Part shown: in pieces, positions 6,681 to 11,691 of the stretch | Position numbering within the stretch: position 1 is the first letter of the stretch | Layout: each line of letters begins with the position of its first letter | DNA from: JBBQZL01 sp038207745 | GTDB lineage: Bacteria; Actinomycetota; Thermoleophilia; Solirubrobacterales; 70-9 | Length of the DNA stretch: 11,691 nucleotides | Assembly (NCBI GenBank): GCA_038207745.1 | Contig: JBBQZL010000073.1 | Coordinates: forward strand, 1 to 11,691 | Direction: 5' to 3' | The notes under the pieces: model-generated | Databases searched by the model: none | Told to the model about the DNA's origin: nothing | What the model saw: only the letters and a program-made list of their open reading frames with translations | Made by a program: the position numbers and the translations under genes

Positions 6681-8695
6681 CCCGCCAGCCCCGTCGTCTG
6701 AAGTCACCGCAGCTCAGCCGCAGCATGGGCTTTCCGGGGCTGTTCGGGATCATCTACACCTCGGTCGGCTTCTCGATCTACTTTGCGCTCGGAGTTGTCG
6801 CAGGCCGTGGCCTCGGCCTGACGCCGCTGATCTTTCTCGGGATCGGATTGCTCTTCATCATCACCGCGCTGACCTACATCGAAGGCGGCACGATGTTCCG
6901 CGAGCGAGGCGGATCCTCGACCTTCGCAAGACATGCCTTCAATGAGCTGATCGCCTTCATCGCCGGCTGGGCGATCCTGATCGATTACCTGATTGTGATC
7001 GCCCTCGCGGCCCTCGCGATTCCGCATTACCTGGCGCCACTCTGGGGAGAGCTCAATTCCTCGGTTTGGGAGGTTGGGGTCGGCGCCGCGGTGATCATCG
7101 GGATAAGCGCGATCAACATCCTCGACATCAACGGACGAGGACGGACGGGCTCCCGCGCCCTGGTCGCGCTGGCACTGGCGGATGTCCTGCTACAGGTCAC
7201 GGTGATCATCGTCGGAGTGCTCGTGGTCTGGCATCCCGAAAGTCTGACCCAGCCGATCAACGTCCTCGGAGGACCTGGCTTCAAGGATGTGATCTACGCC
7301 GCGGTGCTCTCGATGCTCGCCTACGCAGGAATCGAGGCAGCGTCGAACCTTGCGCCCGATATCGACGACACGCCAGAGGACCTACGGAAGATCATGATCA
7401 TCGCGGCGCTCACGATCCCGTTGATCTATGCGGCGATATCAGCCGTCGCCCTGATGGCTCTGCCGGTCCATCGGGGCCCCGATGGACCCGTAACCGCGCT
7501 CGGAACTACGTATGCCGAGGTGCCGGTACTGGGTGTAGTCTCGGCCTTTCAGCCGACCTGGGTCGCCGACGTGATGCGCTGGGTGGTCGCGCTGGTCGCG
7601 GCGCCCGTCCTGTTCTGGGCCGCAAGCACCTCGATGCTCGGCGTCTCGCGCCACGTCTACACGCTCGCGGTCAACCGGCAGATCCCGAGTTGGCTCGGAA
7701 AGCTGGGCCGGACCCATCAGACACCGTACGTCGCGATCGTCCTCTGCGCGATGATCGCGTTCGGCCTTCTGATCCCCGCCAGCGTCGTGCTGCTGGCCGG
7801 CATCTACGCATTCGGTGCCACGCTGGCGATCACGATCGCGCACTTCTCGATCCTGCGGCTGCGCTGGACGCAGCCTGACCAGGATCGCCCCTTCAGGGTT
7901 CCATTCGACATCCGGTTCCGGGGGGTCGGCCTGCCGATCCCCGCGCTGTTTGGAGGCATGGTCAGCGCCCTTGCCTTTGTGAGCGTGTTGATCTACCACG
8001 ACCGGGCGCGGTGGGTTGGCGGTGGCTGGATGTTCTTCGGCCTCGTCGGCTACGTGGTCTATCGGCGATTCGTCGAGGGCGTCAGCCTCACCGACCGCGT
8101 CTCCGTCGCTCCGACTGCGCTCACCAAACAGGTTCACGCCGTCCAGTACCACACGATTCTGGTTCCGGTCTTCGGGACTCCGCTTGATGACGACATCGTC
8201 GGAACGGCGGGAAGACTGGCGGCGGAGGCGGCGAGGAGCTCTGACGAGAACTCACGATCCCGTCTCGACCTCGTCTATGTGGTCGAGGTGCCGGTTCGGA
8301 TGCCGCTCGAGTGCACGCTTTCCGAAGAGACGCAGAAGAAGGCAAACGACGCAATCGAGCGGGCCATTGAGGTGGGCTCCGAGTACACCTCGGTCGATGT
8401 CACCGCTCAGGTTGTCCGTGCGCGGAGTGCCGGGCCCGGAATCGTCGAAGCGGCCCGCGAGGCCGGGGCCGAGACGATCGTGATCGGTGGCGAGCCGCCA
8501 ACCAGGGTCGGGGGCGGCGCGACGTTTGGCGGAGTCCGAGGACAGAGGCCGGCGGAGATCGGCTCGGTGACCGAATACGTGCTGGAGAAGGCAGCCTGTC
8601 GGGTCTTGCTCACCGCACCGCCTACTGCGTCTGAGGAACCGGATGGAGGGCCCGAGCGGGATGCGATTGCCGAACTGCCGGTCGACACGAGGTGA
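6677..8695 (+). CDS. Second APC-superfamily permease with C-terminal USP domain (paralogue of the first)
   Basis: 672 aa, about 12 membrane helices (~20-460) and a cytosolic USP-like domain (~489-655, from VQYHTILVPV). It is clearly paralogous to the permease at 4592: shared motifs include GGSS-FARHAFNEL, IPHYLA, GVSRH/L, HQTPYVAI/HTPYVAI and GGGWM-FGL. The start is the ATG at 6677 in a 4-nt ATGA overlap with the small membrane protein. Key substrate positions differ from its neighbour: S29, F36 in SIYF, V107 and A111 in DYLIVIALA, and A217 in YAGIEA, while Y377 in IYAFG is kept. It may therefore carry another substrate or act as a regulatory partner. The USP nucleotide loop is expanded: between IGGEPP and G629-S630 there is a Gly-rich insertion about 12 residues longer than the canonical loop. 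The C-terminal tail is acidic. Substrate is unknown. Confidence 0.87.
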   Translation: MTRQPRRLKSPQLSRSMGFPGLFGIIYTSVGFSIYFALGVVAGRGLGLTPLIFLGIGLLFIITALTYIEGGTMFRERGGSSTFARHAFNELIAFIAGWAILIDYLIVIALAALAIPHYLAPLWGELNSSVWEVGVGAAVIIGISAINILDINGRGRTGSRALVALALADVLLQVTVIIVGVLVVWHPESLTQPINVLGGPGFKDVIYAAVLSMLAYAGIEAASNLAPDIDDTPEDLRKIMIIAALTIPLIYAAISAVALMALPVHRGPDGPVTALGTTYAEVPVLGVVSAFQPTWVADVMRWVVALVAAPVLFWAASTSMLGVSRHVYTLAVNRQIPSWLGKLGRTHQTPYVAIVLCAMIAFGLLIPASVVLLAGIYAFGATLAITIAHFSILRLRWTQPDQDRPFRVPFDIRFRGVGLPIPALFGGMVSALAFVSVLIYHDRARWVGGGWMFFGLVGYVVYRRFVEGVSLTDRVSVAPTALTKQVHAVQYHTILVPVFGTPLDDDIVGTAGRLAAEAARSSDENSRSRLDLVYVVEVPVRMPLECTLSEETQKKANDAIERAIEVGSEYTSVDVTAQVVRARSAGPGIVEAAREAGAETIVIGGEPPTRVGGGATFGGVRGQRPAEIGSVTEYVLEKAACRVLLTAPPTASEEPDGGPERDAIAELPVDTR

Positions 8696-8712
8696 GAGTC
8701 AGGGAACCTCTC

Positions 8713-8718
8713 TAGTAT
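8713..8718 (+). promoter_or_regulatory. Candidate leaderless promoter -10 box (TAGTAT)
   Basis: TAGTAT (TANNNT) ends 7 nt before the ATG at 8726, and no Shine-Dalgarno lies between. That spacing would put transcription initiation at or next to the start codon, as in leaderless actinobacterial genes. It sits in the only gap (30 nt) of the five-gene cluster, so the two TrkA genes may have their own promoter. No clear -35 is visible. Confidence 0.45.
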
Positions 8719-8725
8719 CCGGTTG

Positions 8726-9169
8726 ATGTTCATCATGATCGTCGGTTGCGGGCGTGTCGGGTCTTCGGTGGCCCGGACCATGCTGCGCGGAGGCCATCAG
8801 GTTTCATGTCTCGATGAGGATCCCGAGGCGCATGCCCAGCTCGAGGTCGGCCTCGACCAGGGCTGGGAGGATCTCGGCGGTCAGTTCACCGTTGGCACGG
8901 CACTCGAGATCGACGCCCTGCTCGAAGCTGGAATCGAGGATGCCGACGTCTTCATCGCGTCGACCGACGGTGACAACACGAACATAGTGATCGCCCAGAT
9001 CGCCCAGAAGCGCTTCAAAGTGCCGACCGTCATCGCGCGTGTCCTCGATCCGCTGCGGGCGAGCTGGTACGAGGAGCAGGGCCTTCACACGATCTGCCCG
9101 ACCAGGGTTGCGATCGAGATGCTCGAGGAGGAGATCAATGAGGTCGCTGCCGGGGCGGCTGGACCATGA
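8726..9169 (+). CDS. TrkA-N (RCK_N) domain protein, K+ transport regulator without RCK_C
   Basis: 147 aa from the ATG at 8726; a TTG one codon earlier is possible but less likely. It is a Rossmann-fold NAD(H)/nucleotide-binding RCK_N domain: MFIMIVGCGRVGSSVAR carries G7-x-G9-x-x-G12, and D at the end of strand 2 (VSCLDEDPE) would contact the ribose. DADVFIAST and NTNIVIAQIAQKRF are typical of TrkA/KtrA/CeoB proteins. The chain ends soon after the Rossmann fold (MLEEEINEVAAGAAGP), so there is no RCK_C domain, unlike usual TrkA proteins of about 220 aa. The stop overlaps the start of the next TrkA gene by 4 nt (ATGA), implying translational coupling and probably a heteromeric complex. No TrkH/KtrB channel gene is nearby; the adjacent membrane partners are the two APC permeases. 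Confidence 0.9.
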   Translation: MFIMIVGCGRVGSSVARTMLRGGHQVSCLDEDPEAHAQLEVGLDQGWEDLGGQFTVGTALEIDALLEAGIEDADVFIASTDGDNTNIVIAQIAQKRFKVPTVIARVLDPLRASWYEEQGLHTICPTRVAIEMLEEEINEVAAGAAGP

Positions 9170-9867
9170 GCCAGGGGATCCGCGTCAGCACCGGGATGTA
9201 CGTGATCATCGTCGGAGCCGGCAAGGTCGGTTGGAATCTCGCCCGCGAGCTGCTCGGCAAGGGCCATGAGGTGACGCTGATCGAGGGAAAGCGCAGCCGC
9301 TACCTGACCGTTGAGCAGGAACTCGAGCACAACGTCCAGTTCGGCGACGCGTCCGAGCTCTGGGTTCTTGATCGCGCCGGAGTCGAACGTGCCGACATCG
9401 TGATCGCCGTGACCGGCGATGACGAGGACAACATGCTGATCTGCCAGGTTGCCCGCGAGAAGTATGGGGTGAATCAGATCATCGCCCGTGTCAACAACCC
9501 CCGGAACAAGCAGCACTTTGAGCTTCTCGGGATCAAGCCAGCCGTCTCTGCGACCGACCTGATCCTGCGTTTGATCGAGCACGAGGTTCCCAAGTACGGG
9601 TTCATCCATCTGCTCGACCTCACGGACGAGCGACTCGAGATCGTCGAGCTCGAACTTGGCAATGACTCGCGGGTCGCCGGACAGCGGGTTGCCGATCTGA
9701 GCATGCCGGAGGGCAGCCTGCTGATCTCGGTCCTGCGTGGCGGCAAGGGATTTGTGCCTGGGCCCGAAACCGTGCTCGAACCTGGCGACGAGGTTCTCGC
9801 GGTCCTCGACCCCGGTCTCGAGGACGACCTGAAGGCATTCTTCGGACCCGACGGGGAAAGTGGCTGA
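9166..9867 (+). CDS. TrkA family K+ uptake regulator (RCK_N + RCK_C)
   Basis: 233 aa. RCK_N spans about residues 11-130: YVIIVGAGKVG holds G17-x-G19-x-x-G22, followed by an acidic residue after strand 2 (TLIEGKR), FGDASE, and ADIVIAVTGDDEDN. RCK_C spans about 145-228 and ends in PGPETVLEPGDEVLAVLD, the typical ligand-binding half. The start at 9166 is chosen because ATGA overlaps the previous stop; an in-frame ATG at 9196 (MYVIIVG) is the alternative and would drop ten residues. Together with its partner it resembles the mycobacterial CeoB/CeoC pair, which to my memory also lies next to an APC-type permease gene. It probably senses NAD(H)/ATP or a similar ligand to gate K+ flux. Its end overlaps by 8 nt the beginning of an oxidoreductase remnant. 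Confidence 0.93.
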   Translation: MSQGIRVSTGMYVIIVGAGKVGWNLARELLGKGHEVTLIEGKRSRYLTVEQELEHNVQFGDASELWVLDRAGVERADIVIAVTGDDEDNMLICQVAREKYGVNQIIARVNNPRNKQHFELLGIKPAVSATDLILRLIEHEVPKYGFIHLLDLTDERLEIVELELGNDSRVAGQRVADLSMPEGSLLISVLRGGKGFVPGPETVLEPGDEVLAVLDPGLEDDLKAFFGPDGESG

Positions 9868-9985
9868 ACGCCACGCTGACTACCTGCTGATCGGCGGTGG
9901 AATGGCCTCGGCCCACTGCGCCGATGTTTCCGGCCATCGGGAGAGTCTGGCCGACCTCAGCTCCGATCTGGGCGGTATCGGGTAA
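9860..9985 (+). pseudogene. Severed N-terminus of an FAD/NAD(P)-dependent oxidoreductase gene
   Basis: A GTG at 9860 opens a 41-codon frame (stop TAA 9983-9985). The first 21 residues are typical of the FAD-binding N-terminus of pyridine-nucleotide oxidoreductases/ferredoxin reductases: a short polar leader, then YLLIGGGMASAHCA with the GxGxxA/G-like dinucleotide motif. After about position 9922 the similarity stops: DVSGHRESLADLSSDLGGIG does not resemble the expected helix and the rest of the enzyme (about 380 residues) is absent. The likely explanation is a deletion joining the start of this gene to the region upstream of the tRNA. Its GTG overlaps the trkA stop by 8 nt, so it was probably the last gene of the operon. 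A small functional ORF cannot be excluded. Confidence 0.6.
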
Positions 9986-10000
9986 GTTTTCGACGGCCCT

Positions 10001-10071
10001 TGGGACCTGGTGTAATGGCAGCACGCTTCGCTCTGGACGAAGTAGTCGGGGTTCGAATCCCTGGGTCCCAG
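10001..10071 (+). tRNA. tRNA-Gln (anticodon CTG)
   Basis: A full cloverleaf can be drawn. The acceptor TGGGACC (10001-10007) pairs with GGTCCCA (10064-10070), with discriminator G10071. The D arm pairs GTG (10010-10012) with CAC (10022-10024), with GG in the loop. The anticodon stem CTTCG/CGAAG (10026-10030, 10038-10042) encloses the loop CTCTGGA, placing anticodon CTG at 10033-10035, which reads CAG (Gln). The variable loop has 4 nt. The T stem CGGGG/CCCTG encloses TTCGAAT. The U1-A72 first pair is usual for tRNA-Gln. CCA is not encoded. Confidence 0.96.
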
Positions 10072-10075
10072 TCGG

Positions 10076-10092
10076 TCGGCTCCGCCGGTTTT
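10076..10092 (+). terminator. Probable tRNA-Gln terminator
   Basis: TCGGC (10076-10080) pairs with GCCGG (10084-10088, one T-G wobble) around the loop TCC, followed directly by TTTT (10089-10092). It lies 5 nt after the tRNA 3' end. The stem is short but GC-rich. It also ends just before the lipoprotein promoter box. Confidence 0.55.
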
Positions 10093-10094
10093 GC

Positions 10095-10100
10095 TACCGT
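10095..10100 (+). promoter_or_regulatory. Candidate leaderless promoter -10 box (TACCGT)
   Basis: TACCGT (TANNNT) ends 6 nt before the GTG start at 10107, and there is no Shine-Dalgarno. The layout is the same as at 8713-8726, supporting leaderless initiation for the lipoprotein. No recognisable -35. Confidence 0.4.
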
Positions 10101-10106
10101 CGATCC

Positions 10107-10787
10107 GTGCTGAAGAAGACAATTCTCATCGGATCCATCGGGGCTGCGCTTGTTTTCGCCGGATGCGGCGGCGACAGCGATTCCCTGCCTGCCATCCCGG
10201 TATCGGTGGTTTCCACGACCGAGGATCCGGGGAGTCTCTCAACGGATGAGGTGATAAGCCAGGGGGATTCGATCTGCGCCGAGGTGAACACGGCGGTCGG
10301 CTCACTATCGACCAGCAGCACCGATGCAGGCGGACAGCTCGCCCAACGCGCCGACATCTATCGGGGCATGCTCGAGCGCCTTCAGGGCCTCGGTGGCGCC
10401 GACAATGCCGACTATGCAGATGTGCTCTCGTCCGGAAAGGCCCTGGTCCTCGCCTCGAAGGAGGCGGCGACCGCTGCCGAGCAGAACAACGGGGCGAGCT
10501 CAGCGGTCGCCGAGGCGACAGTTGCCTCTGCGCTCGCAGACTTCAAGGCGGCGGCATCGAACTTCGGCTTCACCGAGTGTGGAGACACCGCAACGTCGCC
10601 GATCGTTCCCGGAACTTCGAGCGGAGGCACCACGACTGTTGCACCGGCACCGGTGCCGGTAACGCCCGCTGCGCCCGCTGGTGACACCGGCGGAGTTGCA
10701 CCTGATACCGGTACCGGCGGCACAGGAGGCACGGGAGGCGACAGCGGCGGAGGCTCCGCCGGCTCCGGCGGTATCGGCCCCGGCTGA
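10107..10787 (+). CDS. Secreted lipoprotein with a helical Cys-pair domain and Gly-rich tail
   Basis: 226 aa from the GTG at 10107. The frame is open further upstream through the tRNA, but only this start gives a proper signal: MLKK, hydrophobic TILIGSIGAALV, then the lipobox FAGC with C20 as the lipidation site. After a Ser/Thr-rich linker, a mostly helical domain (about 50-160) begins GDSICAEVN (C57) and ends FGFTECGD (C158). These two cysteines could form a disulfide. I have the impression of many actinobacterial lipoproteins with this 'ADxIC ... yG-xxCG' layout and unknown function. Residues ~165-226 are low-complexity Thr/Pro/Ala then Gly (GGTGGTGGDSGGGS), likely a cell-wall-spanning or flexible tail. 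It converges on the ABC transporter gene with one base between the two stops. The role is unknown. Confidence 0.82.
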   Translation: MLKKTILIGSIGAALVFAGCGGDSDSLPAIPVSVVSTTEDPGSLSTDEVISQGDSICAEVNTAVGSLSTSSTDAGGQLAQRADIYRGMLERLQGLGGADNADYADVLSSGKALVLASKEAATAAEQNNGASSAVAEATVASALADFKAAASNFGFTECGDTATSPIVPGTSSGGTTTVAPAPVPVTPAAPAGDTGGVAPDTGTGGTGGTGGDSGGGSAGSGGIGPG

Positions 10788-10788
10788 T

Positions 10789-11691
10789 TCAGGCGGCCGA
10801 CGACTCGACCCAGGCGCCGTAGAGGCTGGCGTAGACCCCGCCGGCGGCAATCAGCTCGTCATGGGTCCCGGACTCGGCAATGCCGCCCGCCTCGAGGACG
10901 ATGATCATGTCGGCGCGCCGGATCGTCGAGAGCCTGTGGGCGATCACGATCGCGGTTCTGTCAGACAGCAGGCGATCAAGTCCGCGCTCGATCACGCCCT
11001 CGGTCCGGACGTCCACGTTCGAGGTCGCCTCGTCGAGGATCAGGACCCTGGGCTCGGCGAGCAGCGCTCGCGCAAAGGCGACGAGCTGTCGCTGTCCGGC
11101 GGAGAGCTGAACGCCACGCTCACCGACCTCGGTGTCGAAGCCGTCGGGAAGTCCGACGATGAACGGGGTTGCGCCAACGGTTGTGGCGGCCGACTCGATT
11201 TCCTCATCCGAAGCCTCCGGGCGGCCGAAGGAGATGTTGTCGCGGACCGTTCCGGAAAACAGGAAGCCCTCCTGGGGGACTATTCCAAGCTGACCCCTGA
11301 GCGCGGTCTGCCTGAGGTCCCTGAGATCGTGCCCGTCGATCAGCACGCGGCCCTCCTGGGGGTCGTAGAAGCGCGAGACGAGCTTTGCCATCGTCGACTT
11401 CCCGGCCCCGGTCGCGCCGACCAGCGCCAACGTCTGTCCGGCCGGGATCTCCAGATTGACGTCGCGCATCGCCCACTCGACCCTCTCCCCGCGCGCCTCG
11501 CGTTCATGGGCGTCCTCGGCGTAGGAGAAGGAGACGTTGTCGATCGTGATCCGTCCGTCCAGCGGCCCGGGGTCGATTGCGCATGGGGCGTCGATCATGT
11601 CGGGAGCGGTTTCGAGCAGGTCGAAGATCTTGTCGAGCGCGGCCATGCCCTGCTGGTAGGTCGTGTAGAGCTGCGAGAGCTGCTGGATCGG
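10789..11691 (-). CDS. ABC exporter ATPase half, fused TMD-NBD type (N-terminal part outside the window)
   Basis: 300 C-terminal residues are visible; the gene continues past the right edge. The first residues (PIQQLSQLYTTYQQG, then MAALDKIF-LL) are the end of the membrane domain and linker of a type IV (MsbA/Sav1866-like) exporter. Counting from the in-frame Met at 11646, the nucleotide-binding domain has A-loop Tyr 42, Walker A GATGAGKST (77-85), Q-loop VPQEGFLF, signature LSAGQRQ (181-187; usually LSGGQ), Walker B VLILDEATSNVD and the H-loop AHRLST (His 237). The motifs are intact, so it should hydrolyse ATP. Between the A-loop and strand 2 there is a charged insertion (AEDAHEREARGERVEW) about 10 residues longer than usual. 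Such proteins commonly work as heterodimers, and a partner gene may lie to the right. Substrate cannot be told from this part. Confidence 0.93.
   Translation of the reverse strand, partial: PIQQLSQLYTTYQQGMAALDKIFDLLETAPDMIDAPCAIDPGPLDGRITIDNVSFSYAEDAHEREARGERVEWAMRDVNLEIPAGQTLALVGATGAGKSTMAKLVSRFYDPQEGRVLIDGHDLRDLRQTALRGQLGIVPQEGFLFSGTVRDNISFGRPEASDEEIESAATTVGATPFIVGLPDGFDTEVGERGVQLSAGQRQLVAFARALLAEPRVLILDEATSNVDVRTEGVIERGLDRLLSDRTAIVIAHRLSTIRRADMIIVLEAGGIAESGTHDELIAAGGVYASLYGAWVESSAA

Noticed and set aside
8694..8712. Inverted repeat GAGAG/CTCTC between the second permease and the first TrkA gene
   Set aside because: A 5-bp stem with a 9-nt loop and no T-run is too weak to call a terminator or operator.
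9860..9874. Hairpin GTGGC-TGAAC-GCCAC at the end of trkA as an operon terminator
   Set aside because: Stem is only 5 bp and no T-run follows; it also overlaps the start of the oxidoreductase remnant.
10050..10071. tRNA-Gln 3' end as an attachment site of an integrated element
   Set aside because: I see no second copy of the tRNA 3' end and no integrase or phage genes in the window; the flanks could contain one but are not visible.
9897..10106. Upstream extension of the lipoprotein frame through the tRNA region
   Set aside because: The frame is open by chance across the tRNA-Gln gene; the signal peptide and lipobox only make sense from the GTG at 10107.
10643..10660. Perfect 18-bp palindrome ACCGGCACCGGTGCCGGT
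   Set aside because: It lies in the low-complexity Pro/Ala-rich tail of the lipoprotein, where repeated GC-rich codons easily create palindromes; no promoter or partner site is near.

Overview
The window is high-GC DNA with actinobacterial features. The DUF1844 protein, the disulfide-type lipoprotein, several genes with a TANNNT box 6-9 nt before the start codon, and the pairing of an APC permease with two TrkA/RCK genes all suggest Actinomycetota. A Thermoleophilia/Solirubrobacterales-like organism is my best guess. That placement is inference from gene content, not from a marker gene.

Layout from left to right. (1) Positions 1-1182 hold the 3' part of a YbdK-type carboxylate-amine ligase, followed 13 nt later by a small acidic DUF1844 protein. 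(2) Positions 1266-3347 encode a complete membrane H+-translocating pyrophosphatase (HppA) with a TTG start and the K+-independent signature, followed by two consecutive hairpins; the second looks like an intrinsic terminator. (3) Positions 3479-4582 encode an FMN-dependent 2-hydroxyacid oxidase. (4) Positions 4592-9867 form the core of the window: five tightly packed genes in the order APC permease with a C-terminal USP domain, 64-aa two-helix membrane protein, second APC permease with a USP domain, TrkA-N-only protein, full TrkA (N+C) protein. Three of the four junctions overlap by 4-8 nt. (5) Positions 9860-9985 hold what looks like the severed N-terminus of an FAD/NAD(P) oxidoreductase gene, directly before a tRNA-Gln(CTG) gene at 10001-10071. 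(6) Positions 10107-10787 encode a lipoprotein. It converges, with a single base between stop codons, on the 3' part of an ABC exporter gene on the minus strand that runs off the right edge.

The cluster at 4592-9867 is the most interesting part. RCK/TrkA proteins normally regulate TrkH/KtrB K+ channels, but no such channel is present here. The neighbours are two APC-superfamily permeases carrying cytosolic USP domains, the same overall architecture as the K+/H+ symporter KimA. Comparing motifs by eye, the first permease keeps most positions I recall as K+ ligands in KimA, while the second has lost most of them. A reasonable hypothesis is a nucleotide-regulated, proton-coupled K+ (or amino-acid) uptake module with one transporting and one diverged permease. 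The H+-pyrophosphatase encoded upstream could help supply the proton gradient. Protein families are well supported here; substrate and complex formation are inference.
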